From Rhodocyclaceae bacterium (lineage in GTDB: Bacteria; Pseudomonadota; Gammaproteobacteria; Burkholderiales; Rhodocyclaceae), in NCBI GenBank assembly GCA_016721505.1, contig JADKHX010000001.1, forward strand, positions 310,001 through 374,000: a stretch of DNA of 64,000 nucleotides, written 5' to 3'. Position 1 is the stretch's first letter; each line of letters starts with the position of its first letter. Shown in pieces: positions 7,874 to 16,429 of the stretch. A program made the position numbers and the translations under genes. The notes beneath the pieces are model-generated. The model had not been told where the DNA came from. It saw only the letters and a list, made by a program, of their open reading frames with translations, and ran no database searches.

Positions 7874-9603
7874 ATGCCCTCCTTCACCACTTCGGCATTG
7901 GCGATTTGTAGCGGTGCAAGCGGTGCATCCGGCGCGACTCCAAGACTGCGCAGCGCGCCGGCCATCACACTGGCAAACACCGGCGCGGCGACATCACCAC
8001 CGAAGTGCTTTCCACCGGTCGGCTCGTCTATCATCACCGCGACAATCAAACGCGGCGCGGACGCGGGGGCAAAACCAACAAAGGACGAGACGTATTTGTT
8101 GGCATACACACCGCCTTCGACTTTGTGCGCCGTGCCAGTTTTGCCGGCCACTCGATAGCCAGAAATTTGCGCTTGCGGCGCGGTGCCACCGCTTTGCACG
8201 GCAAGCTCCAGCATGGCGCGCACTTCGTGTGCGGTTTTTGGCGAGAAAACGCTTACTCCTGTGGCCGGCGGCACATCAAGTCGCAACAAGGATAGCGGCA
8301 CGATGTCGCCATCGCGTGCAAAAACTTGATAGGCGCGTGCCATTTGCATTAGCGTCACCGAGATACCGTGACCATAGGACATGGTGGCTTGTTCAATGGG
8401 CTTCCATGTTTTAGCCGGACGTAATCTGCCGCCGACTTCGCCGGGAAAGCCGAGCTTGGTCGGGCTGCCAAATCCGAGCGAATCAAACATTGCCCACATA
8501 TCTGGCGCACTCATTTGCGCGGCGATTTTTGCGGTGCCGATGTTGGACGATTTTTGTATAACTTGCGCGACCGAAAGCAGACCATGCACATGCGCGTCAG
8601 AAATTGTCGCGGTGCCGATAGTCATCTTGCCCGGTGCAGTTTGTATCGTCGTCTCGGGTCGCACTTTGCCTTCCTGCAAGGCCAGTGCGATGGTGAAGGG
8701 CTTCATCGTCGAACCTGGCTCGAAGGTGTCGGTCACCGCGCGATTACGCAACTGCGCACCGACCAGATGTTGCCGATTATTTGGGTTGTAAGTTGGCAAA
8801 TTGGCCAGCGCCAGAATCTCGCCGGTGAGTGTATCAACCACCACGATGCCGCCCGCTTTGGCATGATTTTCAGTAATTGCCTGTTGCAAATAACGATACG
8901 CGAGATACTGAATTTTTCCGTCGAGCGCCAACGCGATGTCTTTGCCTTCCACCGGTGGTCGGATGCTTTCCACGTCTTCAACAATACTGCCACGTCTGTC
9001 TTTGATCACCCGGCGACTGCCCGACCTGCCCGCAAGTTGGCTATTGAATGCCAGCTCTATGCCTTCTTGTCCGGCGTCACCAGTGCCGGTGAATCCCAGC
9101 ATGTGTGCGGTGACATCGCCGGAGGGATAGTAGCGGCGGTACTCGTCTTGCAAATGAATCCCGTCATATTTATGTGCCGCTACTTGCTCGGCCAAATCGG
9201 GCGGTATCTGGCGCTTGATATAAACAAAATCGCGCTCTGAGGCGAGTTTGTGATTCATTTCACGCAAATCGATATCAATAAGTTTGGCAAAGTCGCGTGA
9301 TTGGGCAGGCGTGAGCGAAACATCTTCCGGGATCGCCCACAATGATTTCACCGGTGTCGACACCGCCAACACGTCACCATGTCGATCAGTGATGCGGCCT
9401 CGCGTGGCGGAAATATCAATCACCCGTTCGTAGCGCGCACGACCTTTTTCGCCAAGAAAGACGTTGTGGAATCCTTGCAGGTAAGCCGAGCGAACAAGTA
9501 GCGCAGCGAAGGCGCTTAGAAACAACCACAACAGCAATCGCTGCCGCCATGCGGGCAGACGCTGCGAGAGTAATGGGCTGCGCGTGAAGCGGATTGATTG
9601 CAT
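7870..9603 (-). CDS. ftsI: FtsI (PBP3), septal peptidoglycan transpeptidase
   Basis: A 577-residue class B penicillin-binding protein that cross-links septal peptidoglycan with FtsW. It has one N-terminal membrane segment (about residues 20-40). The three active-site motifs are visible: STMK in EPGSTMKPFT, SSN in QKSSNIGTAK, and KTG in VAGKTGTAHK. ATG 9601-9603 (MQSIRFTRSP) is chosen. An in-frame TTG two codons upstream overlaps the ftsL stop. It lies between ftsL and murE as usual. Confidence 0.96.
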   Translation of the reverse strand: MQSIRFTRSPLLSQRLPAWRQRLLLWLFLSAFAALLVRSAYLQGFHNVFLGEKGRARYERVIDISATRGRITDRHGDVLAVSTPVKSLWAIPEDVSLTPAQSRDFAKLIDIDLREMNHKLASERDFVYIKRQIPPDLAEQVAAHKYDGIHLQDEYRRYYPSGDVTAHMLGFTGTGDAGQEGIELAFNSQLAGRSGSRRVIKDRRGSIVEDVESIRPPVEGKDIALALDGKIQYLAYRYLQQAITENHAKAGGIVVVDTLTGEILALANLPTYNPNNRQHLVGAQLRNRAVTDTFEPGSTMKPFTIALALQEGKVRPETTIQTAPGKMTIGTATISDAHVHGLLSVAQVIQKSSNIGTAKIAAQMSAPDMWAMFDSLGFGSPTKLGFPGEVGGRLRPAKTWKPIEQATMSYGHGISVTLMQMARAYQVFARDGDIVPLSLLRLDVPPATGVSVFSPKTAHEVRAMLELAVQSGGTAPQAQISGYRVAGKTGTAHKVEGGVYANKYVSSFVGFAPASAPRLIVAVMIDEPTGGKHFGGDVAAPVFASVMAGALRSLGVAPDAPLAPLQIANAEVVKEGI

Positions 9604-9605
9604 GA

Positions 9606-9911
9606 TCAATCGGCCTTTGGCAACGCCGTTGCTTTGCTAGGTGCATCATTGGACGATTCCACCAACATGACTTGACCGGGCAGCGGTGTGCGCATTCCGA
9701 GCTTCTCGCGCGCAATTTTTTCTATGCGTGCGTGACCAGACCAAGTGCTTTGCTCCAGTTGCAATTGTCCCCACTCGACATCCAAATCACGCAGACGCTT
9801 TTGTTCGGCTTCCAACTCGGTAAATAGTTTGCGCGCGCGATGATTGGAGTTCACGGCACCCAAGGCACACAATACGACGATCAGCAAAAGAAAAATATTG
9901 ATGCGCGCCAC
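9606..9911 (-). CDS. ftsL: FtsL, cell division protein
   Basis: A 101-residue bitopic membrane protein of the FtsQLB complex that activates FtsWI. It has a short cytoplasmic N-terminus, one hydrophobic segment (about residues 5-22), then a predicted coiled coil (LFTELEAEQKRLRDLDVEWGQLQ region) and the REKLGM box common to FtsL. The likely start is GTG at 9909-9911, two bases after the rsmH stop. No ATG gives a better length. Confidence 0.92.
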   Translation of the reverse strand: MARINIFLLLIVVLCALGAVNSNHRARKLFTELEAEQKRLRDLDVEWGQLQLEQSTWSGHARIEKIAREKLGMRTPLPGQVMLVESSNDAPSKATALPKAD

Positions 9912-9913
9912 GC

Positions 9914-10855
9914 TTAGTCACCCAATTTTTCTGCCACACGCAACACTGCGCTGCGCGAGCGTGGGTTTTTGGTGATTTCGATTGCCGAAGGGAAAACTGG
10001 CTTGCCGATTAAGCGCATTCGCGGAACTGGTAAATCGACTGCACGAACTGGAACGCCTTTCGGCGGCTGCGGTGCTGTGGACGCATTACGCAAAACTTGT
10101 TTGACGATGCGATCTTCAAGTGAATGAAAACTGATCACAGCCAAACGACCTCGATTCGCCAATCGCGAAATTGCGATAGGCAGCGCTAACGACAGCTCCT
10201 CAAGCTCCCGATTGATGTAAATCCGTAGAGCCTGGAAAGTCCGCGTCGCCGGATGTTGCCCGGGTTCCCGCGTGCGGACGACTTGCGCCACGAGCGTGGC
10301 AAGCTGTCCTGTCCTTGAAATACTGCGCTCGGTCCGAGCAACAATAATCGCCTTTGCAATCGCATGAGCAAACCGTTCTTCACCATAGTTTTTTATAACC
10401 TCCTTAAGTTCCGACTCTGTTGCCCGCGCCAAAAAATCCGCCACGGTCTCCCCTTGCGTCGTATCCATACGCATATCCAGCGGCGCATCGAAACGAAAAC
10501 TCATGCCACGCTCCGGCGTATCCAACTGCGGCGACGACACCCCGATATCGAGCAGCACGCCATCGACTTGCGCAATCCCTAGCGAATCGAGTGCTGAACC
10601 CAATTGACTGAAATGTTCGTGCACCAGCGTGAAGCGCGGGTCTTTGATTGCCTTGCCAGCTTCGATGGCGGCCGGGTCTCTGTCCAACGCAATCAGCCGA
10701 CCGGATTCGCCCAATGCCGCCAAAATTGAGCGACTGTGCCCGCCGCGGCCGAAGGTCGCGTCGACATAGATTCCCGCAGGATGGCCGGACGGATTGATAT
10801 TGAGCGCCGCAACCGCTTCGGTCAGCAGCACTGCAACGTGTTGTGGTGTGCTCAC
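9914..10855 (-). CDS. rsmH: RsmH, 16S rRNA C1402 N4-methyltransferase
   Basis: A 313-residue SAM-dependent methyltransferase acting on C1402 of 16S rRNA. The motif DATFGRGGHSRSIL gives the SAM-binding loop. DIGVSSPQLD and FDAPLDMRMD are family signatures, and the C-terminal half carries AVISFHSLEDRIVK. The GTG start (10853-10855) overlaps the mraZ stop as GTGA and gives the normal family length. A longer open frame upstream lies inside mraZ and has no family similarity. Confidence 0.96.
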   Translation of the reverse strand: MSTPQHVAVLLTEAVAALNINPSGHPAGIYVDATFGRGGHSRSILAALGESGRLIALDRDPAAIEAGKAIKDPRFTLVHEHFSQLGSALDSLGIAQVDGVLLDIGVSSPQLDTPERGMSFRFDAPLDMRMDTTQGETVADFLARATESELKEVIKNYGEERFAHAIAKAIIVARTERSISRTGQLATLVAQVVRTREPGQHPATRTFQALRIYINRELEELSLALPIAISRLANRGRLAVISFHSLEDRIVKQVLRNASTAPQPPKGVPVRAVDLPVPRMRLIGKPVFPSAIEITKNPRSRSAVLRVAEKLGD

Positions 10856-11298
10856 AGGACAAGGTTTTCCAGTCCTGGCGGCAAGGGCAAGCTGCCAAAC
10901 GATGACGCTTTGGCTTGTTGCGCGCGCCACCGCGTATCCGACCAAACCTCAAACTTATTGCCTTGGCCAACGAAGAAAATATCTTTTTCCAAGGCCGCAA
11001 AATCACGCAGACTTGGCGGCACCAAAACGCGACCTGCGCCATCAATTTCCACATCGTCTGCCTGGCCAACGATCAAGCGCTGAATGAACGCCGCTTGCGG
11101 ATTCAAATTCGATGCCGACATGATTTGCGCACGTATCGGCAACCACGTTGGTTGTGGATATAAGGTCAAACATCCATCGGGATGCGCGGTGAGTACAAAA
11201 CGCCCTTCGCCCGCCGCCTGCAAGCCCTCACGATGCTTGGCAGGCACCACCAGACGGCCTTTGGCATCGAGACTTAACGGCGCAGCACCTTGGAACAT
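10852..11298 (-). CDS. mraZ: MraZ, transcriptional regulator of the dcw cluster
   Basis: A 148-residue protein with two AbrB-like SpoVT/MraZ repeats, each with a DxKGR/DGAGR-type turn: LDAKGRLVVP near residue 10 and IDGAGRVLVP near residue 88. MraZ forms a ring that binds the operator ahead of its own operon. It is the first gene of the cluster, and a promoter and repeated GTGG-type sites lie just upstream. Confidence 0.96.
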   Translation of the reverse strand: MFQGAAPLSLDAKGRLVVPAKHREGLQAAGEGRFVLTAHPDGCLTLYPQPTWLPIRAQIMSASNLNPQAAFIQRLIVGQADDVEIDGAGRVLVPPSLRDFAALEKDIFFVGQGNKFEVWSDTRWRAQQAKASSFGSLPLPPGLENLVL

Positions 11299-11341
11299 CC
11301 TGACTCCCTTGTAGGTCGGAAGATTTCGGTGTTCCAGTAAA

Positions 11342-11361
11342 ACTCACCACTATCTCCCACT
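11342..11361 (-). promoter_or_regulatory. Probable MraZ operator
   Basis: On the minus strand there are two adjacent 10 bp repeats, AGTGGGAGAT and AGTGGTGAGT, immediately downstream of the mra -10 box and ahead of mraZ. Short TGGG-type repeats with regular spacing are the known MraZ recognition pattern. A weaker related unit (AGGTGGCATA) overlaps the -10 region. Confidence 0.6.
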
Positions 11362-11368
11362 GGAAACT

Positions 11369-11397
11369 ACTTTATGCCACCTTTTCCCCCTCGTCAA
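11369..11397 (-). promoter_or_regulatory. Sigma-70 promoter of the dcw cluster (Pmra)
   Basis: On the minus strand TTGACG (11392-11397) and TAAAGT (11369-11374) are separated by 17 bases. They lie about 70 bases upstream of the mraZ ATG. The rest of the 319-base gap to psd is AT-rich and holds only the repeat at 11575-11605. Confidence 0.65.
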
Positions 11398-11574
11398 TCG
11401 AAACTGCCAAGAAAAATGCAGTTTTTTCAGTTGCAACAATGGGTTAGCGGCTATAGCTGGGAGATTTTGCAGTGTTAAAGTTGAATAAAATCAATGCTGT
11501 TAGACAGCACTGTGAAAGTGACTTAAGAGGTTGGCGGAATTTCGTCTTCTGCGTGGGAGCGGTTAGGGAATTTT

Positions 11575-11605
11575 GACGGCGTGCTATCAGCACCAACTGA
11601 GCGAA
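11575..11605 (+). repeat. Dispersed repeat, compact form, 3' of psd
   Basis: The right half CAGCACCAACTGAGCGAA is intact and the left half reads GACGGCGTGCTAT. It lies 13 bases after the psd stop, so it sits in the psd 3' untranslated region. Confidence 0.8.
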
Positions 11606-11617
11606 TCACTCGCCCGA

Positions 11618-12457
11618 CTAACTTGCCATTAATTCCCCCATCCGTACCGCGCGCTCGGCTTGCCAGTCTTGAGCGAACTGGACTTGGCCTTTGGGGAACA
11701 ACATTACGACGGTGGAACCTAACAAAAAACGACCCATTTCTTCGCCTTGCTTGATGGTGATGTCTTGGTCGGCGTAATTCCATTCGCGGATTGACTTTGA
11801 GCGCGGTGGATTGACTACGCCGTGCCATGTGGTGGCCATACTGCCGACGATGGTTGCACCGACGAGCGTCAATACAAATGGTCCAACGGAGGACTCGAAC
11901 ACGCAGACGACACGTTCGTTGCGCGCAAATAACCCTGGCACGCCGCGCGCGGTGGCGGGATTTACTGAGAACAGCTCACCGGGTACGTAAATCATGCGCT
12001 GCAACTGCCCATCGCATGGCATATGGATGCGATGGTAATCCTTGGGGCTCAAATAAATCGTGGCGAAGCTGCCATCTTGAAATTGCTGCGCCAATTGTTC
12101 GTCGCCACCGACCAGCGCGGTGGTCGAGTATTGATGTCCCTTGGCTTGGAAGATTTGATCTTTTTCGATGGCACCCAATTGACTAATCGCGCCATCTACC
12201 GGACTGACCATTTTTGCGTTGGCAATCGGTCGCGCGCCGGGTTTCAATGGCCGAGTGAAAAATTCGTTAAACGATGAATAGCTGGCTGCGTCGGCGTTGG
12301 CGGCTTCGCTCATGTTTACGCCATAGCGCGCGATAAATCGGCGTATCACCGAAGTGGTGAGCGCACCTGCTTTAAGCGAAGCGAACGCACCAGCACAGCG
12401 TGTCAGCAAGTGTTTGGGGATGAATGATTGCAATGCGACGAACTGCGATTCTGTCAT
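11618..12457 (-). CDS. psd: Phosphatidylserine decarboxylase proenzyme
   Basis: A 279-residue membrane-associated enzyme that converts phosphatidylserine to phosphatidylethanolamine. It is made as a proenzyme that cleaves itself at LGST, here residues 246-249 with cleavage before Ser248, leaving a pyruvoyl group. The SPVDGA motif near residue 85 and the YHRIHMP segment near 141 hold the charge-relay residues. The length is normal for the short proteobacterial form. The gene stands between the antiporter gene and the dcw cluster, with dispersed repeats on both sides. Confidence 0.95.
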   Translation of the reverse strand: MTESQFVALQSFIPKHLLTRCAGAFASLKAGALTTSVIRRFIARYGVNMSEAANADAASYSSFNEFFTRPLKPGARPIANAKMVSPVDGAISQLGAIEKDQIFQAKGHQYSTTALVGGDEQLAQQFQDGSFATIYLSPKDYHRIHMPCDGQLQRMIYVPGELFSVNPATARGVPGLFARNERVVCVFESSVGPFVLTLVGATIVGSMATTWHGVVNPPRSKSIREWNYADQDITIKQGEEMGRFLLGSTVVMLFPKGQVQFAQDWQAERAVRMGELMAS

Positions 12458-12540
12458 GCTGAGTTACCGAAAAAAACCAACGCAAAATATCGACCAGTCA
12501 CACGCTGTGTCACTGATAGTTTGGGACGAAAATGGCGAAT

Positions 12541-12569
12541 TGCTCAGTTGGTGCTGGCCACACGCCGCT
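12541..12569 (-). repeat. Dispersed repeat, compact form, between nhaD and psd
   Basis: On the minus strand it reads AGCGGCGTGTGG then CCAGCACCAACTGAG. It begins directly after the nhaD stop codon at 12570-12572, so the repeat abuts the gene end. Confidence 0.85.
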
Positions 12570-13784
12570 CTAGATCGGCGCATCAGGATGCCAGCCCAAT
12601 GTCGCCAGCAAAACAAAAAAACCGGCCACATACGCTAGCGCGACATGCCAACCCTCGCGCAACCAACGTCCGACTGATCGAGCTTCAGGATACATCGATG
12701 CCAGAGCGACGCCAGCCGACGAGCCGAACCAAATCATCGAGCCACCAAAGCCGACCGCATAGGCCAGGAAACCCCAGTCGTAGCCACCTTGTTTGAGCGC
12801 CAATGCAGTGAGCGGAATGTTGTCAAATACGGCAGAAACGAAGCCCAAACCTAGCGCGGTTTGCCATGATGGCGAAGGCAATTTTTCCACCGGCATCATC
12901 GATGCGCAGACGACCAGCGAGAGCAAAAAAATTGCCCCTTTGAAAGTTTCCGGCATCACTTCCCAATCGTGACGACGCACGGGAATTGTCACCAACAACG
13001 CCACCCACACTGCCACACCAAGAAATGGAAAGTGATCGGCGGCATCGGGGAATCGCGTATTGACCATAATGTTAGTTGCCATTGCCGCGAACAAAATAAG
13101 CGCAACGATGGCTATGCGTGGCCAATCAACCTGAGTGTGGATGTGTGTATTTTTGATAATTGGGGAGTAAGCGTGTTGTTGCTTGGCAGCGATGACCCCA
13201 ACGATTAGTAAGGCCACTACCGCAGCTACATAGGCATCCAAAACTACGCTAGGTGCCACACCATGTATCCACATCATGGTCGTCGTGGTATCGCCCAAAA
13301 CGCTACCGGATCCACCCGCATTGGATGCCGCGACGATAGCAGCAAGATAGCCGACGTGTACTTTGGCCTTGAACAATTGATGTGCCATTGCCCCACCAAT
13401 CAGTGCAGCGGCAATGTTGTCGAGGAAGCTGGATAGCACAAAGACGATCACTAGCATCATGAAACCGCCCTTCCAATCGTCGGGCAGATATTTTGGCAAG
13501 ATGGCTGGTACGCGGCTTTTTTCAAAGTGTCGCGAAAGCAGGGCAAACCCCATCAACAAACAAAAAAGGTTTACCAGGGTCACCCACTCGTGCGCGAGCT
13601 GCGAAAGCCACCCACTCACCCCGGGGCCGGTTGGGAATCCCGTGAAAACTATTTTGTATAGGGAAATTGTGCCTACGCCAGCTAACGCAACAAACAAAGT
13701 TTGATTGTGAAATAAGGCAACGCCGAGCAAGGTCAAGGCGAACAAAATGAAATCGATTGGTATACCGGCAATTTCTGGCAGCAT
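12570..13784 (-). CDS. nhaD: NhaD-type sodium/proton antiporter
   Basis: A roughly 404-residue membrane protein of the ion transporter superfamily (NhaD/ArsB-like) that exchanges Na+ or Li+ for protons. There are about ten or more hydrophobic segments. Typical stretches are FLDNIAAALIGGAMAHQLF, NAGGSGSVLGDTTTTMMW and FDNIPLTALALKQGG with WFGSSAGVALASMYPEA near the end; the paired DN and GS motifs mark the two re-entrant loops. ATG 13784 (MLPEIAGIPIDF) is preferred over earlier possible starts, but the ribosome-binding site is weak, so the start is uncertain. It is divergent from the Kef-type antiporter, and both may serve ion and pH homeostasis. Confidence 0.88.
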   Translation of the reverse strand: MLPEIAGIPIDFILFALTLLGVALFHNQTLFVALAGVGTISLYKIVFTGFPTGPGVSGWLSQLAHEWVTLVNLFCLLMGFALLSRHFEKSRVPAILPKYLPDDWKGGFMMLVIVFVLSSFLDNIAAALIGGAMAHQLFKAKVHVGYLAAIVAASNAGGSGSVLGDTTTTMMWIHGVAPSVVLDAYVAAVVALLIVGVIAAKQQHAYSPIIKNTHIHTQVDWPRIAIVALILFAAMATNIMVNTRFPDAADHFPFLGVAVWVALLVTIPVRRHDWEVMPETFKGAIFLLSLVVCASMMPVEKLPSPSWQTALGLGFVSAVFDNIPLTALALKQGGYDWGFLAYAVGFGGSMIWFGSSAGVALASMYPEARSVGRWLREGWHVALAYVAGFFVLLATLGWHPDAPI

Positions 13785-13919
13785 GGTCAATAGCCTAACG
13801 ATTGGTGGCGTGAGTGAGTGTTTAAGTTTAACAGCGACAAAAGGCATTACGTCCGTTAAAACTTCAACTACTGACTCGCAATTCGCCGCACAAATCACGC
13901 CGCACGCTATTATCAATCC

Positions 13920-15620
13920 ATGCTGTCCAATCTATACACCTTGATGCTTTTGTTGTCAGCCGCCGTGTGTGGCGTGGCTTTGGCACGCCGACTCAAATTG
14001 CCGCCCGTGCTTAGTTATCTGTTAATTGGCATCGCAGTCGGTCCTCATGGACTCGCGATGCTGCGTGAGACTGAGGAGGTTCATGCCTTAGCTGAATTTG
14101 GCATTGTGTTTTTGATGTTTTCAGTAGGTCTGGAATTTAGTCTGCAGCATCTGAAAGCCATGCGTACGTTGGTATTTGGCTTTGGTGCCACGCAACTTGC
14201 ACTGACAGCGCTCGGTGCTGGAATCACTACGTGGATTGTTTTTGATCAGGGCTGGCGTAGTGGCCTTGTCGTCGGTCTCGCTGTTGCAATGTCATCAACA
14301 GCGATTGTGGCTGGCATGTTGTCGGAGCGCTTTGAGTTGCATTCACGCTCGGGCAGGCAAACAATGGCGGTGCTGTTGTTTCAGGATCTGGCGGTCGTGC
14401 CCTGTCTGATTTTGTTGCCGGCATTAAGTGGCCCAGGTGATGACCTTTTTCGCTCACTTTCAATAGCTAGCTTGCAGGCCGGCGGCGTTCTCTTGCTGTT
14501 GATTTTGCTTGGTCAGCGTTTGATGCGGCGAATTTATGACACTGTCGCCGCGTATCGATCCGAAGAGCTATTCGTGCTTACCACGCTGTGGATTGTGGTT
14601 GGTTTGTCATATGCAACTGGTCAAACCGGTCTATCGCTGGCGCTGGGCGCCTTTGTTGGCGGCATGCTGATTTCTGAGACCGCTTATAGACATCAAGTCG
14701 AAGCCGATATCCGTCCATTTCGCGACATTCTGCTGGGTTTCTTTTTTATCACTATCGGCATGATGCTCGATGTCGGCTTTGTGATTGCTCACATCGACGA
14801 ACTCATCCTCGCCGTTGTCTTGTTGGTAATCGGCAAAGCGGTCGTAGTGCTGTTGATTGCTTATATTGCAAAAAATCCGCCAGATGCGGCGCTGCGCACG
14901 GCGGCACAATTGGCGCAAGCGGGCGAGCTAGGACTAGTGTTGATTGAACTTGGTCACCAGCTCGGTTTGATCAATGTTGACGCTTTTCAATTAACACTTT
15001 CGGCGATGCTGCTGTCTATGTTCATCGCTCCGTTCTTGATTGAGCTTGTGGCACGATATGCCGGGCAAATAAGTAGCGGGGATTGGGCACATAAAGCTAA
15101 GTCGATACACGATATATCCACCAAAAGTTTTGGTCTTGAAGGCCACGTAATCATCTGTGGTTATGGACGCACTGGGGAGCGTATCGGAGAGTTTCTACAT
15201 GCCGAAAAAATTCCTTTTTTGGCGCTAGATATTGATCCACATCGAATCAAGCGTGCCGCTGCCGCTGGTGGCTCGGTGCTGTTTGGGAATCCCGATCGCA
15301 CGGAAGTATTGCAAGCCGCTGGCCTAAAGCGCGCACGCGGAATTTGTATTGCCTATCCTGACAGTCGTGCCGCCGCGCGCGTGGTTTCCGCTATCCGACG
15401 CGCACGTCAGGATATTCCAATCATCGTGCGCGCGATCGACGAAGGCGACGTAGGACGCCTAATAGCGGCGGGTGCGACCGAAGTGATTCCCGAGGTTTTT
15501 GAGGGGGGGTTGCTAATTGCGGCCGAAACGCTTGGGCAAATTGGAATACCTATTGAGCGCGCTGTGGAACATGTGCGAATTGCCCGCGCCGCTCAGCGCG
15601 CAAAACTCACTGAAGGTTGA
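13920..15620 (+). CDS. Kef-type K+/H+ antiporter (CPA2) with TrkA-N domain
   Basis: A 566-residue protein. Residues 1 to about 385 form a CPA2 cation/proton exchanger domain with about 12 hydrophobic segments, including the TGQTGLSLALGAFVGGMLIS stretch. From about residue 405 a TrkA-N/RCK regulatory domain begins with VIICGYGRTGERIGEF, the nucleotide-binding loop, followed by LDIDPHRIKRAAAAG. Such proteins export K+ in exchange for H+. A run of seven G in the 3' part (15503-15509) does not disturb the frame. Whether it is glutathione-gated like KefB/KefC cannot be told from the sequence. Confidence 0.9.
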   Translation: MLSNLYTLMLLLSAAVCGVALARRLKLPPVLSYLLIGIAVGPHGLAMLRETEEVHALAEFGIVFLMFSVGLEFSLQHLKAMRTLVFGFGATQLALTALGAGITTWIVFDQGWRSGLVVGLAVAMSSTAIVAGMLSERFELHSRSGRQTMAVLLFQDLAVVPCLILLPALSGPGDDLFRSLSIASLQAGGVLLLLILLGQRLMRRIYDTVAAYRSEELFVLTTLWIVVGLSYATGQTGLSLALGAFVGGMLISETAYRHQVEADIRPFRDILLGFFFITIGMMLDVGFVIAHIDELILAVVLLVIGKAVVVLLIAYIAKNPPDAALRTAAQLAQAGELGLVLIELGHQLGLINVDAFQLTLSAMLLSMFIAPFLIELVARYAGQISSGDWAHKAKSIHDISTKSFGLEGHVIICGYGRTGERIGEFLHAEKIPFLALDIDPHRIKRAAAAGGSVLFGNPDRTEVLQAAGLKRARGICIAYPDSRAAARVVSAIRRARQDIPIIVRAIDEGDVGRLIAAGATEVIPEVFEGGLLIAAETLGQIGIPIERAVEHVRIARAAQRAKLTEG

Positions 15621-15646
15621 GAGTTGGTGCTTGCAACACGCCGTTA
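15620..15646 (-). repeat. Dispersed repeat, compact form, 3' of the Kef-type gene
   Basis: On the minus strand it reads AACGGCGTGTTGCAAGCACC then AACTCTC. The copy begins at the last base of the antiporter stop codon. Confidence 0.8.
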
Positions 15647-15693
15647 GCACATTAGCGCTACCTATCCATATCCAAAAATACCCAAAATTCCCT

Positions 15694-15722
15694 TTGACGA
15701 CAGCGAACTAGCTCCGTATAAT
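15694..15722 (+). promoter_or_regulatory. Sigma-70 promoter of rplU-rpmA
   Basis: TTGACG (15694-15699) and a perfect TATAAT (15717-15722) are separated by 17 bases and lie 36 bases before the rplU ATG. This is a strong match, as expected for a ribosomal protein operon. Confidence 0.85.
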
Positions 15723-15758
15723 GTTGGGTTCATTTGCAATATCCATTTGGAGTCCATC

Positions 15759-16070
15759 ATGTATGCGGTCATAAAAACCGGTGGCAAGCAGTATCGTGTC
15801 ACGTCCGGTGAAAAACTTAAAGTAGAACAGATACCGGCAGATGTGGGCGCTGAAATCACGCTTGACCAAGTGTTAATGGTCGGCGAAGGTGAAACAGTCA
15901 AGATCGGCGCGCCTATGCTCGCTGGTGCTACTGTCACCGCCAAAGTGATTTCACAAGGCCGACATGACAAGGTAAAGATTTTCAAGATGCGCCGTCGTAA
16001 GCATTACCAGAAGCACCAAGGCCATCGTCAAAACTTCACTGAAATCGAAATCGGCGCGATTGCAGCCTGA
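15759..16070 (+). CDS. rplU: 50S ribosomal protein L21
   Basis: A 103-residue protein, identical in length to E. coli L21, beginning MYAVIKTGGKQYRV. It binds 23S rRNA in the large subunit. The basic region KIFKMRRRKHYQKHQGHRQ near the C-terminus is the family signature. I use ATG 15759; an upstream in-frame TTG would add four residues. It is followed after 17 bases by rpmA. Confidence 0.98.
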   Translation: MYAVIKTGGKQYRVTSGEKLKVEQIPADVGAEITLDQVLMVGEGETVKIGAPMLAGATVTAKVISQGRHDKVKIFKMRRRKHYQKHQGHRQNFTEIEIGAIAA

Positions 16071-16087
16071 TTCGTAGGAGCTAATTC

Positions 16088-16369
16088 ATGGCACATAAAA
16101 AAGCAGGCGGTAGTTCGCGTAACGGCCGCGATTCGGAATCAAAGCGTCTTGGCGTCAAACGCTACGGCGGCCAACTCGTTTCCGCCGGTAGCATCATCGT
16201 TCGCCAGCGCGGCACTGAGTTTCACCCTGGCGACAATGTCGGGATGGGTAAGGATCACACCTTGTTCGCCAAGCAAGAAGGTACGGTATTGTTTGCTGTC
16301 AAAGGCGCTGCCAGACGACGCGTGGTTAGCATCGTCATAGCACCTGCTGCGCCGAGCGCCGCAGCTTAG
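16088..16369 (+). CDS. rpmA: 50S ribosomal protein L27
   Basis: A 93-residue protein beginning MAHKKAGGSSRNGRDSESKR, the L27 signature. Its flexible N-terminus reaches the peptidyl transferase centre. The core ends at VVSIVIAP, and a short alanine/proline-rich tail follows. An AGGAG ribosome-binding site precedes the ATG. A terminator follows. Confidence 0.98.
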   Translation: MAHKKAGGSSRNGRDSESKRLGVKRYGGQLVSAGSIIVRQRGTEFHPGDNVGMGKDHTLFAKQEGTVLFAVKGAARRRVVSIVIAPAAPSAAA

Positions 16370-16386
16370 GTTTTCGTCTTAGCGAT

Positions 16387-16415
16387 GAAAGCCCTATCGT
16401 CAAGGTAGGGCTTTC
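16387..16415 (+). terminator. Rho-independent terminator after rpmA
   Basis: A 10 bp inverted repeat (GAAAGCCCTA / TAGGGCTTTC) with a 9-base loop, followed by the T-rich TTGCTTTC. It sits between rpmA and obgE, so obgE probably has partial read-through or its own start. Confidence 0.75.
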
Positions 16416-16429
16416 TTGCTTTCTGGCCT

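Noticed and set aside
15503..15509. Run of seven G in the Kef-type gene as a phase-variation tract
   Set aside because: Short and late in the gene; the frame is intact and no other sign of slippage is visible.
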